Source: Psychrobacter urativorans (GTDB taxonomy: Bacteria; Pseudomonadota; Gammaproteobacteria; Pseudomonadales; Moraxellaceae). From it: 64,000 nucleotides of DNA. Position 1 is the first letter of the stretch. The number at the start of each line of letters is the position of its first letter. Below, one piece after another: positions 7,877 through 16,554 of the stretch. The stretch covers positions 1-64,000 of the forward strand of contig NZ_CAJHBT010000008.1 in assembly GCF_904846675.1 (NCBI RefSeq), in the 5' to 3' direction. The translations under genes were made by a program, and so were the position numbers. The notes under the pieces were generated by a model that saw only the letters and a list, made by a program, of their open reading frames with translations, was not told the DNA's origin and searched no databases.

Positions 7877-10048
7877 ATGAGTATTCCCAACCATATCCTC
7901 GAACAACTAAATAGCCAATCTGATCTAATCAGCATTATTGGCCGCCACACCACGCTTAAACGTGCAGGTAGTGAGTATAAAGGCTGCTGCCCTTTTCACG
8001 GTGAAAAGTCGCCCTCATTTTATGTCAATCCACAAAAAAACATATATCATTGCTTTGGCTGTAGTGTCGGCGGCAATGCCATCAGCTTTTTGCGCGATTA
8101 TGAAAACCTAACCTTTATCGAAGCCGTCAATGAGCTGTCAAAACAGACTGGCATCGAAGTACCAAAAGACGAGCAGCAAAATGTTAGCTATCAGCGTAGC
8201 AAACCTACACCAACACCTAAACCCGTTTCTAGGCCAGCTCCTAAACCAGTAACTGACGTCATAACCCAGCCAGCATCTAAGCCCGCACCCAATTTTTTAT
8301 CGTCAGAAAATAGTCCCCCTAGCTACCATAACGAAGGCGATTCTACGTATAACGACAACGCAGGCTACGATAGCGCGCCAAATCATATTCCTTATGCCGA
8401 TATTAATTACAGCAGCGATTATGGCGGTGCGGATTATATCAACACAGACTATAACCCTACTGAGCAACAGGGTTACCCGCCTGCATGGTTAATGGATGAC
8501 GACTCTACAACTATCAGTAGTAATAACATTGCTGCTGATAAAGAAGGTAACTTATACGAATTATTATCCCAAATTCAACAATTTTATCAGCACAACTTAA
8601 CCACCCACCCGCATGCCAAACATTACTTTACGGCACGCGGCGTCTCTGAGCAAAGTTTAGACACTTTTGGACTAGGTTATGCACCCTTTGGTTGGCAGCA
8701 TCTTGAGCATCAGTTTCCGCACGATATCGAGGGTCTAAAGGCCCTTGGTCTCGTGCGTCAATCAGAATCTGGACGTGACTATGATTTACTGCGCGATCGA
8801 GTTATTTTTCCGATTCGTGATAATCAAGGACGGGTGATTGGCTTTGGCGGGCGGGCGCTTGATGATGAGGTCAAGCCAAAATATATTAACTCCTCGGACT
8901 CACCAGTATTTCATAAACAGCACGTGCTATACGGCTATTATGAATCCCGCCAGCAGCGTGCTAATAGCTGGATGGTGGTCGAAGGCTATATGGATGTGAT
9001 TGCTCTTTACCAAGCGGGTATTTATGGTGCGGTTGCCTCAATGGGTACGGCAATCAACGAGAGCCAAATCTCGCGCTTATTAACCTTGAATCCGACTTTA
9101 ACCTTAAGCTTTGACGGCGATGGTGCGGGACAAAAAGCCGCTTGGCGCACCCTTGAAGTCAGCCTGCCAGTGCTCAGTGATGATAAAGAACTGCGGTTTT
9201 TGACACTGCCTAACAACCAAGACCCAGATACGTTTATCAAAAGTCAGGGCGATGATGCCATGCGTGAGCAAATCACCAATGCTATGCCGCTATCACAGTA
9301 TATCTTTGCCTATTTAAGTGAGCGCTACGACTTATCTTTAGCAGAAGGTAAAGCCAAATTGATGTCACAAGTGCGCGCGCTGACTGGCTCCTTGCCCAAA
9401 GGCAGTAGCTTTCGCTATCTACTCAACAATGATATCTATCAAAAGCTTGGCGGCAAGCGCAACCAAAATATTGAGGCAAAGGATGCTCTGCTCGACTTCG
9501 ATGGCGATATGACCATCAGTCAGCAGTTGCAGCTGTGCTTCCTGTTCCAGCCGCGTGCGCTACAGGATGACCCTATTGAGGCGATTTGGCAGCAAGCCGG
9601 TATTAATAGTTTAGAGTTGCCTGCCCATATTAAGCGAAGAGCGCCTACCGATGCCAATCGACCCTTGGCTTGGGCAGATTTACAAGATGACGCCCTATTC
9701 GATGTGGTCAGTACCATTCAGCGCTGTTTGGCCTATTTGCCGCAAGATGCTAACGCTGCCGCGCATTTTATTTTATCCAATCTGAGTCCTTTAGCTCAAG
9801 AGGCGCTTAGCCGCAGTTGGGGCGCATTTTATAAAACCCTCACGGCAAGAAATATTCTGAACTTAGATGAACAAATCGAAAACCTAGTCATACAATTAAT
9901 CAAGCTGCATATGCAAAAAAAGATGCAAGAACTGATAAAAAATCCGGATCATATCAAGCTTGCTATCGTACGCAAGCAGACGCAGCACTTAAATGACTGG
10001 TTACGCGAGCAGCAAGCGGAACAATCGGCACAGATGATTAGCATTTAA
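7877..10048 (+). CDS. dnaG: DNA primase DnaG
   Basis: DnaG lays RNA primers at the replication fork. The CHC2 zinc-binding domain is at the N terminus with Cys38, His41, Cys59 and Cys62. The catalytic core follows: the TOPRIM motif VVEGYMDVIAL lies near residue 366 and the metal-binding DGDGAGQKA near 411. The C terminus holds the helicase-binding domain that contacts DnaB. It is 723 aa against ~580 in E. coli. Most of the excess is a linker of about 120 residues (roughly 107-230), rich in Pro, Asn, Tyr and Asp, between the zinc domain and the core, so the zinc domain is probably unusually mobile. No clear ribosome binding site precedes the ATG. rpoD follows, keeping the dnaG-rpoD half of the macromolecular-synthesis operon; rpsU is not here. 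Confidence 0.95.
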   Translation: MSIPNHILEQLNSQSDLISIIGRHTTLKRAGSEYKGCCPFHGEKSPSFYVNPQKNIYHCFGCSVGGNAISFLRDYENLTFIEAVNELSKQTGIEVPKDEQQNVSYQRSKPTPTPKPVSRPAPKPVTDVITQPASKPAPNFLSSENSPPSYHNEGDSTYNDNAGYDSAPNHIPYADINYSSDYGGADYINTDYNPTEQQGYPPAWLMDDDSTTISSNNIAADKEGNLYELLSQIQQFYQHNLTTHPHAKHYFTARGVSEQSLDTFGLGYAPFGWQHLEHQFPHDIEGLKALGLVRQSESGRDYDLLRDRVIFPIRDNQGRVIGFGGRALDDEVKPKYINSSDSPVFHKQHVLYGYYESRQQRANSWMVVEGYMDVIALYQAGIYGAVASMGTAINESQISRLLTLNPTLTLSFDGDGAGQKAAWRTLEVSLPVLSDDKELRFLTLPNNQDPDTFIKSQGDDAMREQITNAMPLSQYIFAYLSERYDLSLAEGKAKLMSQVRALTGSLPKGSSFRYLLNNDIYQKLGGKRNQNIEAKDALLDFDGDMTISQQLQLCFLFQPRALQDDPIEAIWQQAGINSLELPAHIKRRAPTDANRPLAWADLQDDALFDVVSTIQRCLAYLPQDANAAAHFILSNLSPLAQEALSRSWGAFYKTLTARNILNLDEQIENLVIQLIKLHMQKKMQELIKNPDHIKLAIVRKQTQHLNDWLREQQAEQSAQMISI

Positions 10049-10593
10049 TACTAGCAGTTTAATAAGGGCTATACATTGAATTTTTAGGGTTAACTTTTTG
10101 TTTATACTGTGTTTAGCGCTTAAATAATACGCTTACCCTTTAAAATAGGACATGTTGACCCCATTATATAAAACTATAGGCAGCACGATTGATAGCCATA
10201 GTCTGTATTCAGCATACTATGGTAAACTACGCTGCTGCTATGATTAATACAGATTTAATGCAGCACTAATGCAAAATCGAGGCAGGTTTTGGGCCGATTA
10301 GATTGGCTATATCAAATTGCATTTTTAATCATTATTTTTTAGGGTTTATAATATTATAATTTATTTTAAGACTCTTACTATTTAAGTATATTTTCTATTA
10401 TTTAAGTACAATTCTGAGCATTTTACTGTAGTTTTTTGAGCCTTTATTCATATTAACTCATTTTCGTTGTTATTGATGCTGTTACTGCCGTTGCACTGCT
10501 TTTTGTGATCAATCCATAGATTAGATCAGCGCACGGAGCAAGCGGTAGCCCGTCATATCACGAAAATGTCCGACACAAACAAAGTGAGTATTT
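10049..10593. other. dnaG-rpoD intergenic region (rpoD leader)
   Basis: The 545-bp gap holds no ORF. A 7-bp inverted repeat (10196-10202 with 10216-10222) and several AT-rich -10-like hexamers suggest that rpoD has its own promoter or promoters, but none can be fixed by eye. No dnaG terminator with a T-run was seen. Confidence 0.4.
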
Positions 10594-12510
10594 ATGAACG
10601 ATAAGTCAGTTTCTAAGTCCACGTCTCAGCTGGCCACCTTAATCCAAATGGGTAAAGAGCAGGGGTATTTGACCTATGCTGAGGTGAATGACCAACTGCC
10701 CGACTCTATCACAGAAAGCGATCAGATCGAAGATATCGTGCAGATGCTAACCGACGTTGGTATCAAAATATTTGAGTCCGCGCCTGATGCTGATGATATC
10801 TTGATGAACGATGATTCAAGTGATGACGAGTCAGCAGCTGATGAAGCAGCAGCAGTATTGGCGGCTGTTGAGACAGATCCTGGCCGCACCACTGACCCTG
10901 TACGTATGTATATGCGCGAGATGGGTACCGTCGACTTGCTGACCCGTGAAGGCGAGATTGCGATTGCCAAACGTATCGAAGAAGGCATCCGTGATGTTCA
11001 GCACGCGATGTCTTACTGGCCAGGAACGGTGCAATATGTGCTTGATGAATATCAGCGCGTATTGGATGGCGATAAGAAACTCTCTGACGTTATCACAGGC
11101 TTTTTAGACCCAGAAACTGAGGAAGATAGAGCCGCAGCAAAAGTGGCCAAAGAAGCGGCGAAAGAAGAAAGAGAAGCGGCTAGAGAAGAAAAGCTGAAAG
11201 CGCCGGTCGTTAAGCCAAAAGCAAATCCTAAAGTCAAAGCAGACAGTGATGACGAGGAAGAAGAGGTCGAAGAAGAAGCTGAAGAAGAAACCGGTGGTAT
11301 TGACCCAGAAGAAGTACGCGCCCGTTTAGAAGAAATCGAAGGTTTATTTATTACTGCCAAACAAGCCCTGCTTGATTTCGGTCGTGGTAGCACGCAAGCT
11401 GACGAAGCTTATAAACAGCTTGCCGAGCGCTTTATGATGCTCAAATTGAATAACCGCATGTCAGACCAAGTTATGGCGATTATGCATGACGTCTATGATG
11501 ATGTTCGTAAGCAAGAACGCCAAATTATGCGCCTTGTTATTCGCCGTGGTCGGATGCCGCGCGAGGAATTCCGTAAAACCTTCCCAAGTAACGAGACCAA
11601 CGTTGACTGGTTGACTGAGCGACTTAAAGGCAAGCCGGCCTTTGCTGGAACGTTAGAAAAAGTCACTGACGATGTTATTCTATTGCAACGTCAAATTCTT
11701 GATTACGAGCAAAGGCTCGACATGGAAATCCATGATATGAAAGACGTTGCTCGCCGTATGGCTATCGGTGAAGCCAAAGCTCGCCGCGCCAAGAAAGAAA
11801 TGGTCGAAGCCAACTTACGTCTTGTGATTTCAATTGCTAAGAAGTATACCAACCGTGGTTTGCAGTTCTTGGACTTGATCCAGGAAGGTAACATTGGTCT
11901 CATGAAAGCGGTCGATAAATTTGAATATCGTCGTGGTTATAAGTTCTCAACCTATGCAACCTGGTGGATTCGTCAGGCAATCACCCGCTCTATCGCCGAT
12001 CAGGCGCGCACCATTCGTATTCCGGTGCATATGATTGAGACTATTAACAAAATTAACCGCGTATCTCGTCAATTGCTCCAAGAAATGGGACGCGAGCCAA
12101 CGCCTGAGGAATTAGGCGAACGCTTAGAGATGGACGAAGTCAAAGTCCGTAAAGTGCTCAAAATTGCTAAAGAGCCAATCTCGATGGAGACCCCTATTGG
12201 TGATGATGAAGACTCACACCTAGGCGACTTTATTGAAGATGCAACTATCTCTAGCCCCGTTGATGATGCTACCTCAGCTGGCTTACGTGAAGCGACGCGT
12301 GATGTGCTTAGCAATCTAACTGAGCGTGAGGCTCGGGTGCTAAAAATGCGCTTTGGTATTGATATGCCAACCGATCATACTTTGGAAGAAGTTGGTAAGC
12401 AGTTCGACGTCACTCGTGAGCGTATTCGTCAGATTGAGGCCAAAGCCCTACGCAAATTACGCCATCCTTCACGCTCTGAGCATCTACGCTCTTTCCTTGA
12501 AAATGACTAG
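10594..12510 (+). CDS. rpoD: RNA polymerase primary sigma factor RpoD (sigma-70)
   Basis: This is the housekeeping sigma factor, 638 aa. Region 1.1 spans about residues 1-85. Region 1.2 follows ([11 protein letters not shown], ~102-112). A non-conserved region of about 250 residues includes a Lys/Ala- then Glu-rich stretch near 165-235. Region 2 has [16 protein letters not shown], then [19 protein letters not shown] and the -10-reading [11 protein letters not shown]. Region 3 and region 4 follow, with the helix-turn-helix [19 protein letters not shown] for -35 binding and the conserved C terminus LRSFLEND. The length and intact region 1.1 separate it from RpoS and RpoH. The start has a weak purine-rich site (AGTGAG). 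Confidence 0.97.
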   Translation: MNDKSVSKSTSQLATLIQMGKEQGYLTYAEVNDQLPDSITESDQIEDIVQMLTDVGIKIFESAPDADDILMNDDSSDDESAADEAAAVLAAVETDPGRTTDPVRMYMREMGTVDLLTREGEIAIAKRIEEGIRDVQHAMSYWPGTVQYVLDEYQRVLDGDKKLSDVITGFLDPETEEDRAAAKVAKEAAKEEREAAREEKLKAPVVKPKANPKVKADSDDEEEEVEEEAEEETGGIDPEEVRARLEEIEGLFITAKQALLDFGRGSTQADEAYKQLAERFMMLKLNNRMSDQVMAIMHDVYDDVRKQERQIMRLVIRRGRMPREEFRKTFPSNETNVDWLTERLKGKPAFAGTLEKVTDDVILLQRQILDYEQRLDMEIHDMKDVARRMAIGEAKARRAKKEMVEANLRLVISIAKKYTNRGLQFLDLIQEGNIGLMKAVDKFEYRRGYKFSTYATWWIRQAITRSIADQARTIRIPVHMIETINKINRVSRQLLQEMGREPTPEELGERLEMDEVKVRKVLKIAKEPISMETPIGDDEDSHLGDFIEDATISSPVDDATSAGLREATRDVLSNLTEREARVLKMRFGIDMPTDHTLEEVGKQFDVTRERIRQIEAKALRKLRHPSRSEHLRSFLEND

Positions 12511-12594
12511 TTCTTGAAAATAACAAGCTAACCCCTTATAAAGGTATTAGCTTTTAAGTTTAGTACCTTTAAATCTAGTATTGGACATAACACT

Positions 12595-12623
12595 AAAAGC
12601 TGAGCACGTCTCAGCTTTTTTGT
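12595..12623 (+). terminator. terminator of rpoD
   Basis: A perfect 10-bp stem (12595-12604 with 12610-12619) with a 5-nt loop is followed by T residues. Confidence 0.85.
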
Positions 12624-12703
12624 GGCTTATCGATAAGTGTATTAAGCAGCCAGTTAAACCGTACTATTAAATAATTCTATTAAACAGAAATAAGGATTCA
12701 ATC

Positions 12704-13063
12704 ATGAGCGACAACCAACAAAACCCTAAAAAAGAAGTCAACGTCTCTGATGTGTCATTAGGGAATGATGAAATTAAAGGTAAAAAAACGGACATTCAAA
12801 ATCCTGAGCTATGGAACTTTCCCATGGACTATCCAATGAGCATCATTGGCCATGAAGGCGAGCATGAAAGCTTACTCAATGAAATCAAACTTATTCTTGG
12901 CAGTCAGTTCCCTGATTTTGACTTGGCCTCTATCGAAGTAAAACCATCAAAGACTGGGCGCTTTTATTCAGCACGGGTCAATCTTTATCTAACCACTGCT
13001 GAACAGGTTAATACCCTCTATGCGGCGCTTGATGACGCCAAAACGGTACGACTGGTAGTATAA
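12704..13063 (+). CDS. YbeD-like DUF493 family protein
   Basis: A 119-aa cytoplasmic protein. Residues ~35-119 form the small ferredoxin-like (ACT-like) DUF493 fold, with the typical FPMDYPMSIIGHE start, a central KPSKTGRFYSARVNLYL strand pair and an ALDDAKTVRLVV end. E. coli YbeD, of the same family, lies near lipB; a role in regulation has been suggested but is not established. The first ~30 residues are a charged lead absent from E. coli YbeD (87 aa). AAGGA is well placed before the ATG. It is monocistronic, between the rpoD terminator and its own. lipB is present in this window but 45 kb away. Confidence 0.8.
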   Translation: MSDNQQNPKKEVNVSDVSLGNDEIKGKKTDIQNPELWNFPMDYPMSIIGHEGEHESLLNEIKLILGSQFPDFDLASIEVKPSKTGRFYSARVNLYLTTAEQVNTLYAALDDAKTVRLVV

Positions 13064-13142
13064 GTAAATACTACTAAATTACATGTGTTTTAAAAGCAGA
13101 AATTTAAAAAATTATTAATGACAACCTGGATAATAACCACTG

Positions 13143-13171
13143 TCGTCACCCTTATGGGTGGCGATTTTTTA
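13143..13171 (+). terminator. terminator of the DUF493 gene
   Basis: A 9-bp stem (13143-13151 with 13156-13164, one G-T pair) with a 4-nt loop is followed by six T residues. Confidence 0.8.
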
Positions 13172-13401
13172 TGGTCTCAGGTACAATCACTACCCCATTG
13201 TTGTGGCTATCAGAACGATTACTATAGATAGTTTGGTAGAATTATAAAAAGCAAAACGCAAGCCATTTTTTTATATTTATTTTATTTTTATAGAAATCTT
13301 ACCTAACCCTTACCCCATCGTCCTTTGCTAAAAACTGGACACATCAAAGCCCCTCAGCAACATATTATCCAGATAAAATCAATATAGCATTTTCAGAAAA
13401 T

Positions 13402-13449
13402 TACCGCTATATTGTGCCTACTTACTAACGAACACGCTATATGTAGTGC
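13402..13449 (+). promoter_or_regulatory. candidate tandem NrdR boxes upstream of nrdA
   Basis: ACGCTATATGTAGTGC (13434-13449) agrees at about 13 of 16 positions with the NrdR-box consensus ACACWATATATWGTGT. TACCGCTATATTGTGC (13402-13417) agrees at about 10. The two are offset by 32 bp, about three helical turns, as known for paired NrdR sites. They lie ~175-220 bp upstream of the nrdA start. NrdR represses ribonucleotide reductase genes when dATP is high. The consensus is quoted from memory, so the match counts are approximate. Confidence 0.55.
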
Positions 13450-13622
13450 TCAGTGATTTTTATCATCACTATGAGTAGTGCTATGCTTTTGCCTAAAAAA
13501 AGCTGCGACGGTATGATAATGCGTAATAGTGACTGAGGTTAGTAAGCAATAACACAATAAATAAATGGTTAGTGGTTTTAGCCATATAACGAACAATATA
13601 GCAATTAACAACAGAGGTTAGC

Positions 13623-15899
13623 ATGACACATATCGATAAAATCCAAGTGACCAAACGTGATGGACGTTTAGAGCCTATTGATTTAGAGAAGATTCATAAA
13701 GTCATCGAGTGGGCGGCTTATGATTTAGACAATGTGTCAGTATCACAGGTTGAGCTAAAGTCACACATTCAGTTTTATGAAGGTATCAAAACTCGTGATA
13801 TTCACGAGACTATCATCAAATCTGCCGCTGATTTAATCTCTGAAAACACCCCGGATTATCAATATTTAGCCGCACGTTTAGCCATTTTTCATCTACGTAA
13901 AATTGCTTATAATAGGTTTACTCCACCACCTTTATTTGATCATGTAACCAAGCTCACTGACGCTGGCAAATACGATCAACATATCCTAGCCGATTATAGC
14001 CGTGCCGAATTTGATGAGCTCAATGACTATATCGACCACTGGCGCGATATGACTCTGGCCTATGCCGCCGTTGAGCAAATGGCCGGTAAATATCTGGTAC
14101 AAGACCGTGTGTCCAAAACTGTATATGAGAGCCCGCAGTTCTTATATATGTTAGTCGGTATGTGTTTGTTTAGCCGATATGATAAAGCTGAGCGCATGGA
14201 CTATGTGAAGCGCTTTTATGATGCCACCTCACAGTTTAAAATCTCTCTGCCAACGCCGATTATGTCAGGCGTACGTACCCCATCACGTCAGTTCAGCTCC
14301 TGCGTACTCATTGAGTGCGGTGATAACCTTGATTCTATCAACGCCACCACCAGCGCGATCGTACGCTACGTATCGCAGCGTGCCGGCATCGGTATCAACG
14401 CCGGTCGTATCCGCGCCCTTGGTAGCCCTATTCGTGGCGGTGAAGCACAACATACTGGCTGTGTACCTTTTTATAAACTGTTTCAAACGGCTGTTAAATG
14501 CTGCTCACAAGGCGGCGTTCGTGGCGGAGCTGCCACCCTTTTCTACCCATTATGGCATTTGGAAGTTGAGTCGCTATTGGTACTCAAAAATAACCGCGGC
14601 GTTGAAGACAACCGTGTCCGTCATATGGACTATGGCGTACAGATTAATAAGACTTTATATAGCCGTCTGATTAAAGGCCAAGATATCAGCCTATTTTCGC
14701 CATCTGATGTGCCAGGTTTATACGATGCCTTCTTTGAAGATCAAGATAAATTTGAAGAGTTATATACTAAGTACGAGCAAGATGAAACAATCCGCAGCCG
14801 TCAAATCCCAGCGGCTGAACTGTTCAGCTTGATGATGCAAGAGCGTGCCAGCACCGGTCGTATCTACATTCAAAACGTTGACCATTGCAATACTCATAGC
14901 CCATTTAATGCGAGCGTTGCGCCTATTCGCCAATCCAATCTATGTATGGAAATTGCGCTACCGACTAAGCCCCTTGATAATATTAATGACGAGGAAGGCG
15001 AGATTGCCCTATGTACGCTATCTGCGGTTAACTTAGGTAAAGTTGATAATATCAGCGATATCGAAGAGCCTGCTGAGCTGATTGTACGTGCACTTGACGC
15101 CCTACTCGACTATCAGGACTATCCGGTTAAAGCTGCTGAAAATGGCAGCATGCGCCGCCGTACCTTAGGTGTCGGTGTTATTAACTACGCCTATTATCTT
15201 GCTAAGAATGGCGTGCGCTATTCAGATGGCTCAGCATTAGGTCTAACTCATCAAACCTTTGAAGCTTTGCAATATTATCTCTTGAAAGCCTCAAATAAAT
15301 TGGCAAAAGAGCAAGGCGCGTGCCCTGCCTTTAATGAGACCACGTATTCACAAGGTATCTTGCCGATTGATACTTATAAGAAAGACTTGGATAAAATCTG
15401 CCAAGAGCCACTACATCTCGATTGGGAAACGCTACGTACTGACATCACCACTCACGGTCTGCGTAACTCAACCCTAACCGCCTTGATGCCGTCTGAGACC
15501 TCTAGTCAGATTGCCAACGCTACCAATGGTATTGAGCCACCACGCGGTCTGGTGTCTATCAAAGCGTCAAAAGATGGTATCTTAAAACAAGTCGTACCTG
15601 ATATTGAAAAACTGAAGCACAACTATGAATTATTGTGGCAAATGCCGAATAATGACGGCTATTTACAACTGGTCGCTATCATGCAAAAGTTCGTCGACCA
15701 AAGTATCTCAGCCAATACCAACTATGACCCCTCGCACTTTGAAGGCGGTCGTGTGCCTATGAAGGTCTTACTCAAAGACTTATTGACCGCGTATAAGCTG
15801 GGTGTAAAAACGTTGTATTATCACAATACGCGTGATGGCGCGAATGATGCCCAAGCGGATATGGAAGATGATTGTGCTGGTGGGGCTTGTAAGATTTGA
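13623..15899 (+). CDS. nrdA: class Ia ribonucleoside-diphosphate reductase, alpha subunit
   Basis: NrdA reduces NDPs to dNDPs in complex with NrdB. An ATP-cone allosteric domain occupies about residues 5-95 (VTKRDGRLEPIDLEKIHKV). The catalytic barrel follows, with the first redox Cys in RQFSSCVLIECGD. The Asn-x-Cys-x-Glu-type active loop is QSNLCMEIALPT. The C-terminal swinging thiol pair sits in DDCAGGACKI, spaced as in E. coli NrdA. Length 758 aa is normal. AGAGG before the ATG supports the start. Candidate NrdR boxes lie upstream. nrdB, usually adjacent, is 1.4 kb downstream beyond inserted DNA. Confidence 0.96.
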   Translation: MTHIDKIQVTKRDGRLEPIDLEKIHKVIEWAAYDLDNVSVSQVELKSHIQFYEGIKTRDIHETIIKSAADLISENTPDYQYLAARLAIFHLRKIAYNRFTPPPLFDHVTKLTDAGKYDQHILADYSRAEFDELNDYIDHWRDMTLAYAAVEQMAGKYLVQDRVSKTVYESPQFLYMLVGMCLFSRYDKAERMDYVKRFYDATSQFKISLPTPIMSGVRTPSRQFSSCVLIECGDNLDSINATTSAIVRYVSQRAGIGINAGRIRALGSPIRGGEAQHTGCVPFYKLFQTAVKCCSQGGVRGGAATLFYPLWHLEVESLLVLKNNRGVEDNRVRHMDYGVQINKTLYSRLIKGQDISLFSPSDVPGLYDAFFEDQDKFEELYTKYEQDETIRSRQIPAAELFSLMMQERASTGRIYIQNVDHCNTHSPFNASVAPIRQSNLCMEIALPTKPLDNINDEEGEIALCTLSAVNLGKVDNISDIEEPAELIVRALDALLDYQDYPVKAAENGSMRRRTLGVGVINYAYYLAKNGVRYSDGSALGLTHQTFEALQYYLLKASNKLAKEQGACPAFNETTYSQGILPIDTYKKDLDKICQEPLHLDWETLRTDITTHGLRNSTLTALMPSETSSQIANATNGIEPPRGLVSIKASKDGILKQVVPDIEKLKHNYELLWQMPNNDGYLQLVAIMQKFVDQSISANTNYDPSHFEGGRVPMKVLLKDLLTAYKLGVKTLYYHNTRDGANDAQADMEDDCAGGACKI

Positions 15900-15939
15900 G
15901 AACCGTTAAAAAATTGTACTGCAACTTTAGGTTCGCAAG

Positions 15940-15963
15940 AGAAATTCTTTAAATAGAATTTCT
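15940..15963 (+). terminator. palindromic hairpin after nrdA
   Basis: Perfect 9-bp arms (15940-15948 with 15955-15963) enclose a 6-nt AT loop. There is no following T-run, so termination of nrdA is uncertain; it may instead protect the 3' end or be a protein site. Confidence 0.35.
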
Positions 15964-16052
15964 GACGGATGGCGAGTTTGGCTTTTGGGTTAAGCTCGCC
16001 ACTAACTACTATTGAAATGAATGATAGAAAGGAGATGTAATATGATTAAGAA

Positions 16053-16094
16053 TTAAAAAAGCCCAGCAAAGCTTTTTGAGCTCAAACTGGGCTT
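16053..16094 (-). terminator. minus-strand rho-independent terminator
   Basis: 8-bp arms (16087-16094 with 16059-16066) are GC-rich and, read on the minus strand, are followed directly by six T residues. In the plus direction there is no T-run. It implies a leftward transcript, but no minus-strand gene is seen to its right. Confidence 0.6.
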
Positions 16095-16112
16095 AGAAAA
16101 CTAATTCAATAA

Positions 16113-16223
16113 GTGACCGTTCAAAGTGTAACTTGAGTAGTCACTGATAGTTAGTTCTCATGTCTTCGAGGACTTGATGATATTAACATCATTGATTATT
16201 GAATGTCACGCCTGAACGGTCAC
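16113..16223. mobile_element. probable 111-bp MITE with 11-bp terminal inverted repeats
   Basis: The ends GTGACCGTTCA and TGAACGGTCAC are perfect inverted repeats. Both are flanked by TAA (16110-16112 and 16224-16226), which looks like a 3-bp target duplication. Some IS5-group elements make TNA duplications and have G-initial ends containing GTTCA, so a non-autonomous derivative of such an element is plausible. The interior holds no ORF. The same 11-bp stem could equally close a structured RNA. Other copies in the genome would decide. Confidence 0.5.
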
Positions 16224-16262
16224 TAAAATTATTTTAATTTAGTTGCTATTCAGGAGCACAAC

Positions 16263-16367
16263 ATGAAGTGTAGTTATCCAAAAGCTGTGAGCGTATGCTC
16301 TTATATGCGTTTTAGATTCGGACGTTGGGAAATAGTACGCAGACATTGTCGTAGTTATCCTAACTAA
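16263..16367 (+). CDS. putative 34-aa basic peptide
   Basis: This short ORF has a well-placed CAGGAG ribosome binding site 6 bases before the ATG. The peptide has three Cys, many Arg and aromatic residues, and reads as two repeated-looking halves, KAVSVCSYMRFRFGRWE and then VRRHCRSYPN. It has no signal peptide or membrane segment. It lies between the probable MITE and a TTCG-loop hairpin, upstream of the UDG-like gene. I do not recognise the family. The coding evidence is the ribosome site plus the non-random composition; it is too short for a firm call. Confidence 0.4.
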   Translation: MKCSYPKAVSVCSYMRFRFGRWEIVRRHCRSYPN

Positions 16368-16392
16368 TTAATAATTATTTATATTTTAAAAT

Positions 16393-16416
16393 GGTAATAG
16401 CTTTCGAGCTGTTATC
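16393..16416 (+). terminator. 10-bp hairpin with TTCG loop
   Basis: Arms 16393-16402 and 16407-16416 pair over 10 bp with two G-U pairs and a TTCG tetraloop. It follows the 34-codon ORF by 25 bases. There is no T-run, so it may be a stability element rather than a terminator. Confidence 0.4.
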
Positions 16417-16436
16417 ATCCTTGACCATTAAATAAG

Positions 16437-16481
16437 TTCAATTTTCAAATACGATTAAGTTAGTCATACTTGAAAATTGAA
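16437..16481. repeat. perfect 12-bp inverted repeat
   Basis: TTCAATTTTCAA (16437-16448) and TTGAAAATTGAA (16470-16481) are exact inverted repeats 21 bp apart, ending 73 bp upstream of the UDG-like gene. It could be an operator for that gene or an RNA hairpin. Confidence 0.5.
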
Positions 16482-16554
16482 GATAATAAGCTACATTATA
16501 TTGAATTAGCCGAAGTGCAATCGAACTACTTAGATAAAAAGGAAATATAATTAT

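Larger units (their letters stand above)
13064..13622. other. intergenic region and nrdA control region
   Basis: The 559-bp gap starts with a terminator and ends with the nrdA leader. It holds two candidate NrdR boxes and, just after them, a short inverted repeat (around 13451-13470). No ORF is supported. Confidence 0.5.
15900..16554. other. hairpin-rich nrdA-nrdB insertion, left part
   Basis: This 655-bp stretch contains, in order: a perfect 9-bp hairpin (15940-15963), a 6-bp hairpin (15971-16000), a four-codon ORF with a strong AAAGGAG site (16042-16056), a minus-strand terminator, a probable MITE (16113-16223), a 34-codon ORF, a 10-bp hairpin with a TTCG loop (16393-16416) and a 12-bp inverted repeat (16437-16481). 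Confidence 0.6.

Noticed and set aside
14218..14670. 150-codon frame inside nrdA
   Set aside because: Alternate-frame shadow of nrdA with no ribosome site or family match.
16113..16223. Retron or integron attC reading of the inverted-repeat element
   Set aside because: No reverse transcriptase gene is near, and the arms lack the attC core sequences; a MITE or plain structured RNA is simpler.
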